A stretch of DNA of 45,618 nucleotides from Prevotella sp. (GCA_016287755.1 JAEEWT010000020.1:1-45618); one strand, 5' to 3'; positions 25,595 to 35,031 are shown, numbered from the stretch's first letter. The notes: generated by a model from the letters alone, not told the origin. Numbers and translations are program-made.

Positions 25595-25912
25595 TTATAT
25601 CCTTCGTTGTTGTTTTTCTGGATTCATCAACATATCCCAGATATCTACAACATGAACAGTATCAGATGATTTCGCATAATAATGAACAATCTTGAATCTA
25701 TTCATTATTTGACAACTTCGATACTGATGCTTTCTGTCTTTCAACAATGATTCCATCGTATATGATTCAGGGTGTTTTGCAACACGATCTGTAAACTTGA
25801 TACGTTCTTGCATCCATTTTTGAGAAGTTTTCCTTCCGAATTCGCAAAAGGCATTAAACACGTATTGATCAAAGAGACGATCAGCCTTTAATGTCCACTT
25901 TACTGTAGCCAT
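25595..25912 (-). CDS. RelE/ParE-type toxin of a type II toxin-antitoxin system
   Basis: 105 residues from the ATG at 25912 (MATVKWTLKADRLFDQY); a longer frame from 25960 would lie mostly inside the antitoxin gene and is not favoured. Features of the RelE/ParE fold: the N-terminal strand VKWTLKAD, two helices (to about 60), and the C-terminal strands QYRSCQIMNRFKIVHYY and VHVVDIWDM, close to the family pattern ending in a D-x-W-D segment. It would act either on ribosome-bound mRNA or on gyrase; the sequence does not decide. It overlaps the antitoxin gene by 13 bases. Confidence 0.82.
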   Translation of the reverse strand: MATVKWTLKADRLFDQYVFNAFCEFGRKTSQKWMQERIKFTDRVAKHPESYTMESLLKDRKHQYRSCQIMNRFKIVHYYAKSSDTVHVVDIWDMLMNPEKQQRRI

Positions 25913-26205
25913 GGATACTTCTTGTATAGATTTGCACGAGACTGTTCTTCTGATATCCAATCACTCCAATCACTATTCTCAGCCTTTTCTATGAATACTT
26001 CGGCTTCATCTATACGGGCATTAAGTTCTTCCATAGTATAAGGACCGATACCTGGATCCCAGTTATCGACTACAACATTTTCATCGTCTTTAGGTGCAAT
26101 GGTATTTGTATATCCACTGTTTACTGCTGTATAGCCAACAGGTGGTTCACTACACTGATTCGCGTCTTGTTCCATCTCTAAGTCTGGATATCTATTATCT
26201 TCCAT
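25900..26205 (-). CDS. Probable antitoxin partner of the RelE/ParE toxin
   Basis: 101 residues, strongly acidic. A low-complexity first half (YPDLEMEQDANQCSEPP) is followed by the helix-rich GPYTMEELNARIDEAEVFIE (about 54-73), of the type that wraps the toxin in Bacteroidota antitoxins. No clear DNA-binding domain is visible at the N-terminus, so autoregulation may be weak or unconventional. It is placed first in the pair with overlapping frames, the usual antitoxin-toxin order. The promoter is at 26231-26262. Confidence 0.72.
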   Translation of the reverse strand: MEDNRYPDLEMEQDANQCSEPPVGYTAVNSGYTNTIAPKDDENVVVDNWDPGIGPYTMEELNARIDEAEVFIEKAENSDWSDWISEEQSRANLYKKYPWLQ

Positions 26206-26230
26206 ATTATAAGAAATATATTAACGAGTG

Positions 26231-26262
26231 CAAAGATACAAATTGATTATGGAATTGGCAAG
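26231..26262 (-). promoter_or_regulatory. Promoter of the toxin-antitoxin pair
   Basis: Minus-strand -7 TATCTTTG (26231-26238) and a -33-like CTTG (26259-26262, one mismatch to TTTG), 20-base spacer, 25 bases upstream of the antitoxin start. Confidence 0.6.
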
Positions 26263-26324
26263 AAATCTATGCAGAAATTCATGAGAAGAGTATGGATTAT
26301 GAACTCAACCCTAGCCGGATAATA

Positions 26325-26356
26325 AAAAAAGGACGAGGCGGTTATCCGTCTCGTCC
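26325..26356 (-). terminator. Terminator of the glmS-carAB operon (identical to 25518-25549)
   Basis: Same 26-base hairpin (26331-26356) with a T run on the minus strand (complement of 26324-26330). It lies 24 bases past the carB stop. With its twin copy it brackets the toxin-antitoxin pair. Confidence 0.9.
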
Positions 26357-26380
26357 TATAGTTGAAGGGGGAAGATTGTT

Positions 26381-29300
26381 TTAATACTCAGCCCACGATT
26401 TAATGCCGATTTCATCGAGCTTCACGGTGCAGAACGCTTGGATGAAGGCGCTGGCCAAACGACTGTTGGTGATGAGCGGCACGTTCAGGTCGATGGCAGC
26501 ACGACGGATCTTATAGCCATTGGTGAGCTCATGCGTGGTGAGGTCCTTGGGGATGTTTACCACCATGTCGATCTGGTGCTGATGCAACAGATCCAAAGCC
26601 TGCGGCTGCTGGTCGGCTTCCGACGGCCAGTGTACCAAGGTGTTGGCCACACCATTATCGGAGAGGTATTTCGATGTACCGCCAGTGGCATACAGACTGT
26701 AGCCATGATCCACCAAAAGACGCGCAGCATCGAGCATTTCTGCTTTCTGTTTAGCCCCACCTGTAGAAAGCAGGATGTTCTTCTTGGGGATGCGATGACC
26801 CACTGCCAGCATACTCTTAAGCAAGGCCGTACTGGTATTGTCGCCCAAGCACCCTACCTCACCGGTTGATGACATATCCACACCCAGTACAGGATCCGCC
26901 TTCTGGAGTCGGTTGAACGAGAACTGACTCGCTTTGATTCCCACGTAGTCGAGGTCGAACAAGTTCTTGCTCGGCTTCTCTACAGGCAGTCCGAGCATTA
27001 CTCGAGTGGCAATGTCTATCATATTGATCTTTAGAACCTTACTTACAAACGGGAAAGACCTACTTGCACGCAGGTTACACTCGATAACCATGATGTCGTT
27101 ATCACGCGCCATGAACTGGATATTGAACGGTCCGCTGATATGCAGCTCCTTGGCAATCTGACGGGTGATGCGCTTGATTCGGCGCACCGTCTCGACATAT
27201 AGTTTCTGCGGCGGGAACTGAATGGTTGCATCGCCCGAGTGAACACCCGCAAACTCGATATGCTCAGAGATGGCATAGACAATGATCTCACCATCGCGAG
27301 CCACCGCATCCATCTCAATCTCCTTCGCATTCTCAATGAACCGACTCACCACTACGGGATGATCCTCACTAACATTCGCAGCCAGTTTCAGGAACCGCTC
27401 CAGCTCCTCGCTGTTGGAGCACACGTTCATGGCAGCACCCGAGAGCACATACGACGGGCGTACCAATACGGGGAAGCCCACCTCTTTGATGAACTCATTG
27501 ATATCCTCCATGCTGGTCAGTGCCCGCCAAGCCGGCTGGTTGATGCCGTTTCTTGTCAGCATGGAAGAGAACTTGGCACGGTCTTCAGCATGGTCGATAT
27601 CGTTGGCCGATGTACCCAAGATAGGTACTTTCTGCTCATCTAGCCACATAGCCAGGTTGTTCGGAATCTGTCCGCCCGTGCTGACAATCACACCATGCGG
27701 TGTTTCCAGTTCGATGATGTCCATGACACGCTCGAACGTGAGTTCATCGAAATACAACCGGTCGCACATATCATAGTCGGTTGACACCGTCTCAGGATTA
27801 TAGTTGATCATCACCGAGCGGTAACCCTGCTCACGGATGGTGTTCAGTGCCTGTACGCCACACCAGTCGAACTCCACCGACGAACCGATGCGGTAGGCAC
27901 CCGATCCGAGTACGATGACGCTCTGGTGGTCCTGTTCGTAGGCAATGTCATGCGGATGCGCACCAATATGTGCGGTTTCATCGGAATCTCCCTGTAATGA
28001 GAGACCTTGGTAAGTAAGATACAGGTAGTTGGTATGTGCCGGATACTCTGCAGCCAGCGTATCAATCTGCTTCACCACCGGTTCAATGCCGAGCTGCTTC
28101 CTGCGCTGACGGATGATCAGCGCCGCCTTGTGCATGTTCTTCACCTCGTCTTCAAGACCGGAGGCACGTGCAATCTGGAAATCGGTGAAACCGTATATTT
28201 TCGCCTTCAGCAAGAGCTCAGGAGTAAGCTTATTACCTATCTTCCCATGCAATTCCTGGTCAATGTCCACAATATGCTGGAGTTTCTGCAGGAACCACTT
28301 GTCGATCTTGGTGAGCTCATGAATCTGATCGATGGTATATCCCCTATGCATCGCCTTGGAGATGATGAAGATACGCTTATCGGTAGGCTCCCGCAAGGCG
28401 CTGTCGATATCCTTGATGTCCAGCTCCTTGTTCGCCACGAAGCCATGCATGCCCTGTCCGATCATGCGCAGACCCTTCTGGATAGCTTCCTCGAAGGTAC
28501 GACCGATGGCCATCACCTCTCCTACCGACTTCATGCTACTGCCCAACTCCTTATCCACGCCATGGAACTTGGAGAGATCCCAACGCGGAATCTTACATAC
28601 CACATAGTCGAGTGCGGGCTCAAAGAAAGCAGAGGTGGTCTTGGTGACCGAGTTGTTCAGCTCGAACAATCCATAGCCCATGCCTAACTTAGCAGCCACG
28701 AAAGCCAAGGGATAACCCGTAGCCTTGGAAGCCAAGGCAGAAGAACGCGACAAGCGCGCATTCACCTCGATGACACGGTAGTCCTCACTGGCGGGGTCGA
28801 AGGCATACTGTACGTTACACTCGCCTACGATACCGATATGACGGACAATCTTGATAGCCAGGGCACGCAGCTTATGATACTCCTTATTGGTGAGCGTCTG
28901 CGAAGGAGCGATGACAATGGACTCGCCCGTATGGATGCCCAGCGGGTCGAAGTTCTCCATGTTACACACCGTGATACAGTTATCAAACCGGTCGCGCACC
29001 ACCTCATACTCAATCTCCTTCCAGCCCTTCAGACTCTTCTCCACCAGTACCTGCGGTGAGAACGAGAAAGCCTTCTCGGCCAGTTTGTTCAGCTCCTCCT
29101 CATTGTCGCAGAAACCACTACCCAGTCCGCCCAGCGCATAAGCAGCGCGGATAATCACCGGATAGCCCAGTTCGGCTGCCGCCTTACGAGCCTGTTCAAC
29201 ATTCTCGCAAGCCGTACTCTTGATGGTCTTCACGTCAATCTCATTGAGTCGTTCCACGAACAGCTCACGGTCCTCTGTATCCATGATGGCCTTGACCGGT

Positions 29301-29650
29301 GTTCCCAGCACCCGCACACCATATTTCTTCAGTACACCACTCTGGTCGAGCGCCACACCGCAGTTCAGGGCCGTCTGTCCGCCGAAGGCCAGTAGGATAC
29401 CATCGGGACGTTCCTTCTGGATTACCCGCTCCACGAAATACGGCTGTACCGGGAGGAAATAGATCTGATCGGCAACGCCCTCAGAAGTCTGCACCGTTGC
29501 GATATTCGGATTGATGAGTACGGTTTGGATACCCTCTTCGCGCAGGGCTTTCAGGGCTTGTGAGCCAGAATAGTCGAATTCACCGGCTTCACCTATCTTC
29601 AATGCTCCAGAACCCAGGAGCAACACTTTCTTGATACTGTTGTCTTTCAT
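26381..29650 (-). CDS. carB: Carbamoyl-phosphate synthase large subunit
   Basis: 1,089 residues, full length. Two ATP-grasp halves are visible: the first begins KKVLLLGSGALKIGEAGEFD, with RAAYALGGLGSGFCDNEEEL; the second begins VIVLGSGAYRIGSSVEFDWC, with RPSYVLSGAAMNVC. The C-terminal MGS-like domain (about 945-1089) includes YATGGTSKYLSDNG. It makes carbamoyl phosphate for pyrimidine and arginine synthesis using ammonia from CarA. It starts 2 bases after the carA stop. The start of each half matches the family. Confidence 0.98.
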   Translation of the reverse strand: MKDNSIKKVLLLGSGALKIGEAGEFDYSGSQALKALREEGIQTVLINPNIATVQTSEGVADQIYFLPVQPYFVERVIQKERPDGILLAFGGQTALNCGVALDQSGVLKKYGVRVLGTPVKAIMDTEDRELFVERLNEIDVKTIKSTACENVEQARKAAAELGYPVIIRAAYALGGLGSGFCDNEEELNKLAEKAFSFSPQVLVEKSLKGWKEIEYEVVRDRFDNCITVCNMENFDPLGIHTGESIVIAPSQTLTNKEYHKLRALAIKIVRHIGIVGECNVQYAFDPASEDYRVIEVNARLSRSSALASKATGYPLAFVAAKLGMGYGLFELNNSVTKTTSAFFEPALDYVVCKIPRWDLSKFHGVDKELGSSMKSVGEVMAIGRTFEEAIQKGLRMIGQGMHGFVANKELDIKDIDSALREPTDKRIFIISKAMHRGYTIDQIHELTKIDKWFLQKLQHIVDIDQELHGKIGNKLTPELLLKAKIYGFTDFQIARASGLEDEVKNMHKAALIIRQRRKQLGIEPVVKQIDTLAAEYPAHTNYLYLTYQGLSLQGDSDETAHIGAHPHDIAYEQDHQSVIVLGSGAYRIGSSVEFDWCGVQALNTIREQGYRSVMINYNPETVSTDYDMCDRLYFDELTFERVMDIIELETPHGVIVSTGGQIPNNLAMWLDEQKVPILGTSANDIDHAEDRAKFSSMLTRNGINQPAWRALTSMEDINEFIKEVGFPVLVRPSYVLSGAAMNVCSNSEELERFLKLAANVSEDHPVVVSRFIENAKEIEMDAVARDGEIIVYAISEHIEFAGVHSGDATIQFPPQKLYVETVRRIKRITRQIAKELHISGPFNIQFMARDNDIMVIECNLRASRSFPFVSKVLKINMIDIATRVMLGLPVEKPSKNLFDLDYVGIKASQFSFNRLQKADPVLGVDMSSTGEVGCLGDNTSTALLKSMLAVGHRIPKKNILLSTGGAKQKAEMLDAARLLVDHGYSLYATGGTSKYLSDNGVANTLVHWPSEADQQPQALDLLHQHQIDMVVNIPKDLTTHELTNGYKIRRAAIDLNVPLITNSRLASAFIQAFCTVKLDEIGIKSWAEY

Positions 29651-29652
29651 CC

Positions 29653-30732
29653 CTATCTATTCAAATAATCCACGAACTTGTCAAAGATAAACTCTGTATC
29701 CACAGGACCCGAGCAGGCCTCTGGATGGAACTGTGAAGAGAACCAGGGATTCGTCTGATGACGGATGCCCTCGTTACTGCCGTCGTTCATATTCACGAAC
29801 AGCTCAGACCAGTCGGAACCGAGTGTGTTTGCATCCACGGCATAGCCATGGTTCTGACTGGTGACGAAGCAACGCTGCGTACCCACCTGTCGTACCGGCT
29901 GATTATGCGAACGATGTCCATACTTGAGCTTGTAGATACTGGCTCCACTGGCCTTGGCCAACAGCTGGTTTCCCATGCAGATACCGCAGATGGGTTTACG
30001 ACTGGCTGACATCTGGCGGCGCAGGATGGCCACTGCCTCCTCGCACATGTCGGGATCGCCAGGACCGTTCGACAGGAAGAGTCCGTCGAAGTCGAGCGCG
30101 GTATAGTCGTAGTTCCACGGCACGCGTATCACCTCCACGTCGCGGTTGATGAGACAACGGATGATATTGTGTTTCACGCCACAGTCGACGAGCACCACCT
30201 TCTTACCGGCGCCCTCATTGTAGCGTACCACCTCCTTGCAGCTCACCTGATCCACGAAGTTCACGCCAGCGTAGTCGGCATGAGGAATATTATCGGGATT
30301 ATCGTCGAAAAGAATCTTCCCCATCATCACACCATGCTCGCGCAATACCTTGGTCAGCTCTCGCGTATCAATACCCGTAATACCAGGCACCTTCTCACGC
30401 TTCAGCCAGTCGGCCAGACTCTCGCAAGCATTCCAATGACAATACTCGCTACTGTAGTCGGAAACAATGATGGCCGAAGCATAGATGCGGTCGCTCTCCA
30501 TGAAGGTGGCAATACCATTGGGTTCCATGGTGAACGGCGGAACACCATAGTTGCCCACCAAGGGGTATGTCAATGCCATCAGCTGACCCGCATACGAGGG
30601 GTCGGTAAGACTCTCCGGATAGCCCATCATGGCCGTGTTGAACACCACTTCACCGGCTACCGGCTGTTCATAGCCGAAACTGGAGCCGTGAAATGTCGTT
30701 CCATCTTCCAGTAATAATGTTACTCTTTTCAT
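29653..30732 (-). CDS. carA: Carbamoyl-phosphate synthase small subunit
   Basis: 359 residues. The N-terminal CPSase small-chain domain begins LLLEDGTTFHG; the C-terminal class I glutamine amidotransferase domain (about 178-355) has SNGPGDPD, the nucleophile Cys252 in GICMGNQLL, and His336/Glu338 in QFHPEA. It hydrolyses glutamine and channels ammonia to CarB. It lies 39 bases after glmS, another glutamine-using enzyme. Length is typical. Confidence 0.98.
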   Translation of the reverse strand: MKRVTLLLEDGTTFHGSSFGYEQPVAGEVVFNTAMMGYPESLTDPSYAGQLMALTYPLVGNYGVPPFTMEPNGIATFMESDRIYASAIIVSDYSSEYCHWNACESLADWLKREKVPGITGIDTRELTKVLREHGVMMGKILFDDNPDNIPHADYAGVNFVDQVSCKEVVRYNEGAGKKVVLVDCGVKHNIIRCLINRDVEVIRVPWNYDYTALDFDGLFLSNGPGDPDMCEEAVAILRRQMSASRKPICGICMGNQLLAKASGASIYKLKYGHRSHNQPVRQVGTQRCFVTSQNHGYAVDANTLGSDWSELFVNMNDGSNEGIRHQTNPWFSSQFHPEACSGPVDTEFIFDKFVDYLNR

Positions 30733-30771
30733 GTATCCTTTATCTTTTTACCTTTTCATCAATACTCTTCT

Positions 30772-32616
30772 CTACTCTACCGTAACCGACTTCGCCAGGT
30801 TTCTGGGCTGGTCAACGTTCTTTCCTTTACAAACGGCGATGTGATAAGCCAGCAGCTGTAAAGGAATGGTGGCAATGAGCGGCTCCAGACAATCGAGCGT
30901 ATCGGGAATCTCCAACACCTCATCGGCAATCCTGCTCACGGTATCGTCGCCACCGCTTACCAAGGCGATGACCTTTCCCTGGCGTGCCTTGATCTCCTGG
31001 ATATTGCTCAGCACCTTCTCGTACATGGCGTTATGCGTGGCAATCACCACCACGGGCATATCGGAATCGATCAGGGCAATCGGACCGTGTTTCATCTCTG
31101 CGGCGGGGTAACCCTCGGCGTGGATATAACTGATCTCCTTCAGTTTCAATGCACCTTCCATGGCTACGGGATAGCTGAATCCTCGTCCTAAGTACAGGAA
31201 GTTATGCGCATAGGTGAACGTCCTGCTCAAATCGGCAATTCTGTCGTTCAGCTTCAGCACCTCCTGCATCTTCTTCGGGATATCGTTGAGCTCCCTGACG
31301 ATGGTCTGATATGTTTCATCATCAACCGTTCCCATCTCCTTACCCAAAGCCAGGGCAAGCATGGTGAGCACCGTTACCTGACCGGTAAACGCTTTTGTGG
31401 AAGCCACACCGATTTCGGGTCCTACGTGAATATACGAACCTGTATGGGTGGCGCGGGGAATGCTAGAGCCAATGGCGTTACAGATGCCATAGATGAAAGC
31501 ACCGTTCTTCTTGGCCAGTTCAACGGCAGCCAGGGTATCGGCAGTCTCACCACTCTGGGAGATGGCAATCACCACATCACCCTCGCCCACCACCGGATTC
31601 CTGTAACGGAACTCCGATGCATATTCCACCTCAACGGGGATACGACAGAGGTTCTCGATGATCTGCTTACCGATGAGACCGGCGTGCCAGGATGTACCGC
31701 AAGCCACGATGATGATGCGCTTGGCATTCAGCAGCTCTTCCTGATGGTCGATGACAGCACTGAGTGTTACGTGGGTAGCTTCCACATTGATTCGTCCGCG
31801 CATACAGTTGGTGAGACACTCCGGCTGTTCGAAGATCTCCTTGAGCATGAAATGCGGATAGCCACCCTTCTCGATCTGACCCAGGTTGATATCAACGGTC
31901 TTGATCTCCGGGGAAAGCTTGGTGTTGTAGATATTGACAACCTTGAGCTCCTCACCGCGCTTGATCACGGCGATGTTCCCATCCTCGAGATATACCATAC
32001 GGTCGGTGTATTCGATAATCGGACTGGCGTCGGAACCGATGAAGAACTCATCGTCACCGATGCCTACCACCAACGGACTCTGCTTTCTGGCCGCAATGAT
32101 GGTATCGGGATTACGTTTGTCGAGAATGGCAATGGCATAGGCACCGATCACCTCATGCAGCACCAGCTGGACGGCTGTGAGCAGATCGAGGTTCTTCTTC
32201 ACCTGTACGTATTCCACGAACTGTACCAGCACCTCCGTATCGGTATCGCTCCTGAACGACACCCCCTTCTCCTTCAGCTTCCGCTTCAGGTCGGCATAGT
32301 TCTCAATGATACCATTATGGATGATGGCCAGGTTCTTCGACTCAGAAAAATGAGGATGGGCATTCACGGAGGAAGGTTCTCCGTGTGTTGCCCATCTCGT
32401 ATGTGCTATACCGATTGTTCCGGTATAATCTTTATCATTACAAAACTCTTCGAGGTTGCTGACCTTTCCTTTGGTCTTATACACATTCAAGGCGCCTTGT
32501 GCGTTGATCATGGCGACACCCGCACTGTCGTAGCCTCTGTATTCCAACCTCTTCAATCCTTTAATCAAAATGGGATAAGCCTCACGCTTCCCTATGTATC
32601 CTACTATTCCGCACAT
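30772..32616 (-). CDS. glmS: Glutamine-fructose-6-phosphate aminotransferase (isomerizing)
   Basis: 614 residues. The N-terminal Ntn glutaminase domain has the catalytic Cys2 (MCGIVGYIGKREAYP), then RLEYRGYDSAG and HTRWATHGEPS. Two SIS sugar-isomerase domains follow (about 290-600, with CGTSWHAGLIGK, SQSGETADTLAA and AEGYPAAEMKHGP). It makes glucosamine-6-phosphate, the entry to UDP-GlcNAc, peptidoglycan and surface polysaccharides. It follows a Wza-like gene after 49 bases rich in TGTTTGTG-like words. No glmS ribozyme is seen. Confidence 0.98.
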   Translation of the reverse strand: MCGIVGYIGKREAYPILIKGLKRLEYRGYDSAGVAMINAQGALNVYKTKGKVSNLEEFCNDKDYTGTIGIAHTRWATHGEPSSVNAHPHFSESKNLAIIHNGIIENYADLKRKLKEKGVSFRSDTDTEVLVQFVEYVQVKKNLDLLTAVQLVLHEVIGAYAIAILDKRNPDTIIAARKQSPLVVGIGDDEFFIGSDASPIIEYTDRMVYLEDGNIAVIKRGEELKVVNIYNTKLSPEIKTVDINLGQIEKGGYPHFMLKEIFEQPECLTNCMRGRINVEATHVTLSAVIDHQEELLNAKRIIIVACGTSWHAGLIGKQIIENLCRIPVEVEYASEFRYRNPVVGEGDVVIAISQSGETADTLAAVELAKKNGAFIYGICNAIGSSIPRATHTGSYIHVGPEIGVASTKAFTGQVTVLTMLALALGKEMGTVDDETYQTIVRELNDIPKKMQEVLKLNDRIADLSRTFTYAHNFLYLGRGFSYPVAMEGALKLKEISYIHAEGYPAAEMKHGPIALIDSDMPVVVIATHNAMYEKVLSNIQEIKARQGKVIALVSGGDDTVSRIADEVLEIPDTLDCLEPLIATIPLQLLAYHIAVCKGKNVDQPRNLAKSVTVE

Positions 32617-32665
32617 ATTGTTTTAATGTTTGTGTTTATTTGTGTTTGTGATTCTGTTGTGCTTA

Positions 32666-33451
32666 TTACTTAACTAATGAAATGACGACTGCTGCAATCG
32701 AGGAAACCATTCCCAAGGCTGAAACCCATATCGAGGCATTGCTGATAGCCTGGCGGTTGATCTTGGTCTTGTTCGGCTCGATATAGAGGATGTCGTTCTG
32801 TTGCAGATAATAGTAGGGAGAGTTGAGGATGTTCGCATTACTGATATCCAGGCGATGGATGCTCTTCTGTCCGGTATTGTCTTCACGGATGAGGAGGATA
32901 TTGTCGCGACGTCCCGTCATGGTCAGGTCACCTCCACTGGCAAGTGCCTCGATGATGTTCATCTTCTCGGTGCTTACTGGTACGATGCGTGAACCGGTCT
33001 CACCAATCAGCGTGATATGATAGCTGGAGAGTCGTACGGTGACAATCGGCGTTTCGGTCCTGGCCATGTATTGCTTGATCCTGTCGAGGATTAACGATTC
33101 GCATTCGCGGGTGGTAAGACCTTCCACATGCAGCATACCGATCATCGGGAAGTTGATGTTTCCGTCGTTATCTACAAGATAGCCGTACATCTGCGTGTTC
33201 ACGTTGTTCGACATGTTATGCTGGTAATTGATGTTGAACGGCTTCGAAGCCTCGGGGTCTGTCGTACTTACGTTGATCATCAACATATCTTTCGGGAAGA
33301 TACGAGCGTCATAAAGTCCTTTTGATGGTGTCAGGTCTAGTTCATCAACACCCTGGAAATAAACGATGTCTTTAGTGCTTCCACAACTTGCCAGAAGCAA
33401 TGTGACGGTTAGTGCAACCATCGGGAGGAAAAACTTTCTCATGTATTTCAT
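32666..33451 (-). CDS. Polysaccharide export lipoprotein (Wza/BexD-like)
   Basis: 261 residues. Lipoprotein signal with lipobox LASC (predicted lipidated Cys23). A polysaccharide-export domain (about 45-125, KDMLMINVSTTDPEASKPFN) is followed by a SLBB-like region (about 145-225, TLIGETGSRIVPVSTEKMNI) and a C-terminal hydrophobic helix (about 240-259). It belongs to the family that forms the outer-membrane channel for capsule or exopolysaccharide. The usual partner, a Wzc tyrosine kinase, is not next to it; glmS, carA and carB follow instead. A start 9 bases later (MRKFF) is equally possible. Confidence 0.9.
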   Translation of the reverse strand: MKYMRKFFLPMVALTVTLLLASCGSTKDIVYFQGVDELDLTPSKGLYDARIFPKDMLMINVSTTDPEASKPFNINYQHNMSNNVNTQMYGYLVDNDGNINFPMIGMLHVEGLTTRECESLILDRIKQYMARTETPIVTVRLSSYHITLIGETGSRIVPVSTEKMNIIEALASGGDLTMTGRRDNILLIREDNTGQKSIHRLDISNANILNSPYYYLQQNDILYIEPNKTKINRQAISNASIWVSALGMVSSIAAVVISLVK

Positions 33452-33475
33452 GTCATTTAGTTAAAAAATCTGTTG

Positions 33476-33507
33476 CAAAAATACGCTTATTTTCCGAAAC
33501 CTGCAAA
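33476..33507 (-). promoter_or_regulatory. Promoter of the wza-like/glmS/carAB operon
   Basis: Minus-strand -7 TATTTTTG (33476-33483) and -33 TTTG (33504-33507), 20-base spacer, 24 bases before the start. Confidence 0.75.
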
Positions 33508-33532
33508 TATTTTGCAGATATTATATAGAAAA

Positions 33533-33556
33533 TCCCGATGATTCGACTCATCGGGA
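33533..33556 (-). terminator. Intrinsic terminator of uxaC
   Basis: Perfect 9-bp arms TCCCGATGA (33533-33541) and TCATCGGGA (33548-33556) with a 6-base loop, followed on the minus strand by a short T run (ATTTTC). It lies 8 bases past the uxaC stop. Confidence 0.8.
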
Positions 33557-33564
33557 CCTTTCTG

Positions 33565-34965
33565 TTAAAAGCCAAAATAGTTCTTGGCGTTGTTATAACT
33601 GATGTCTTCCACCATGCGATACAGACTCTCCTTGTCGTCGGGCAACAACCCTTTCTCGACATCGTTGCCTAAGAGGTTACAGAGTAGACGACGGAAGTAT
33701 TCATGACGGGGATAGCTTACGAACGAACGACTGTCTGTGAGCATTCCCACGAACCTGCTGAGCAGTCCTAATACGGAAAGTGCGTTCATCTGTCGCGTCA
33801 TTCCATCCAGCTGGTCGTTGAACCACCATCCGCTACCGAACTGGATCTTACCAGGACATGAACCATCCTGGAAGTTACCCAGCATCGTGGCTATCATCTC
33901 ATTGGCACAGGGGTTCAGGGTATAGAGAATGGTCTTCGTGAGTTTTCCTTCTTTATTCAGTTCATCAAAGAAATGACTCATCGCCTTTGCTGTGTTGAAT
34001 TCCCCGATGGAATCGAAGCCTGTGTCGGCACCGATGCGGTTGAACATATAGGTGTTATTATCGCGGATAGCACCGTAATGATACTGCTGTGCCCAGCCCG
34101 ATGCATGATCCATCTCACCACAGAGTCGAAGGAAGCAATGCTTGTACTGGCGGATTTCCAAGGCTGACAACACCTGACCGCGCATGGCTTTCTCGAAGAT
34201 GGTCTCTATCTGACTGTCGGTATAGGGATCGTCATAGAACTCCTCCAATCCGTGGTCGCTCAGTCGACTACCATTCTCATGGAAGTAGTCGTGCCGTTTC
34301 TGCAAGGCATCAACCATGTCGTTGAAATGGGTGATATTGACTCCTGCCACCTCACCCAGCTTCTCAATATAGCTGGCATAATCAGACTTCTCAATGTTCA
34401 TCGCCCTGTCGGGTCGCCAGGCCGGAAGCATCTTCACCTCGAAGCCACTTTCACGGGTCTGCTTGTGATAACGCAGATCGTCGATAGGATCATCGGTGGT
34501 ACAGACCGTGTCCACATGGTAAAGGCGCATCAGTCCTCTTGCTGTGTACGCTGGTTGCTGGAGCTTCTCGTTACACTCGTCGAAGATTTCGCGGGCTGTT
34601 TTCGGACTTAACAGTTTGGTAATACCGAAGGCGGTCTTCAGTTCCAGATGTGTCCAGTGATACAACGGATTGCGGAACGTATAGGGAACGGTCTCCGCCC
34701 ATTTCTCGAACTTCTCCCAGTCGGAGGTGTCTTTCCCTGTGATATAACGCTCATCCACTCCGTTGGTACGCATGGCGCGCCATTTATAATGGTCGCCGCC
34801 TAACCACAACTCAGTGATACTCTTGAACTGATGGTCGTTAGCCACCATTTCCGGGTTCAGATGACAATGGTAATCAATGATGGGCATCTTGGCCGCATGG
34901 TTGTGATAGAGATCCTGCGCCGTTTGGGTTTCAAGCAGGAAGTCCTCATCCATAAACTGTTTCAT
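33565..34965 (-). CDS. uxaC: Glucuronate isomerase
   Basis: 466 residues. It interconverts D-glucuronate and D-fructuronate, or galacturonate and tagaturonate, in uronate breakdown. Signatures: MPIIDYHCHLNPEMVANDHQ (about 27-46, with the metal-binding HxH of the amidohydrolase-like fold), TELWLGGDHYKWRAMRTNG, VCTTDDPIDDLRYH and GSGWWFNDQLDGM. Length is normal. It is transcribed alone, with its own promoter and terminator; no uxaA, uxaB or kdg genes are nearby. Confidence 0.97.
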   Translation of the reverse strand: MKQFMDEDFLLETQTAQDLYHNHAAKMPIIDYHCHLNPEMVANDHQFKSITELWLGGDHYKWRAMRTNGVDERYITGKDTSDWEKFEKWAETVPYTFRNPLYHWTHLELKTAFGITKLLSPKTAREIFDECNEKLQQPAYTARGLMRLYHVDTVCTTDDPIDDLRYHKQTRESGFEVKMLPAWRPDRAMNIEKSDYASYIEKLGEVAGVNITHFNDMVDALQKRHDYFHENGSRLSDHGLEEFYDDPYTDSQIETIFEKAMRGQVLSALEIRQYKHCFLRLCGEMDHASGWAQQYHYGAIRDNNTYMFNRIGADTGFDSIGEFNTAKAMSHFFDELNKEGKLTKTILYTLNPCANEMIATMLGNFQDGSCPGKIQFGSGWWFNDQLDGMTRQMNALSVLGLLSRFVGMLTDSRSFVSYPRHEYFRRLLCNLLGNDVEKGLLPDDKESLYRMVEDISYNNAKNYFGF

Positions 34966-34999
34966 CTTCTATAGAATTTAAGTATTTGTTAAACGGCCA

Positions 35000-35031
35000 C
35001 AAAGTTACGGATAAACGAGCACAAAAACAAA
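35000..35031 (-). promoter_or_regulatory. Promoter of uxaC
   Basis: Minus-strand -7 TAACTTTG (35000-35007) and -33 TTTG (35028-35031), 20-base spacer, 34 bases upstream of uxaC. Confidence 0.75.

Noticed and set aside
25445..25669. A 74-codon plus-strand frame after the sigma operon promoter
   Set aside because: It reads through the toxin-operon terminator hairpin and into the toxin gene on the other strand, and has low similarity to any protein pattern.
32617..32665. Possible glmS ribozyme or riboswitch upstream of glmS
   Set aside because: The gap is only 49 bases, made of TGTTTGTG-like words. It is too short and lacks the conserved ribozyme core.
31204..32673. A 489-codon open frame on the plus strand
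   Set aside because: It is antisense to glmS, which is full length and fully conserved. No motif or start signal supports the plus frame.
33453..33662. A 69-codon minus-strand frame
   Set aside because: It overlaps the uxaC 3' end, its terminator and the next promoter, so it is a shadow frame.
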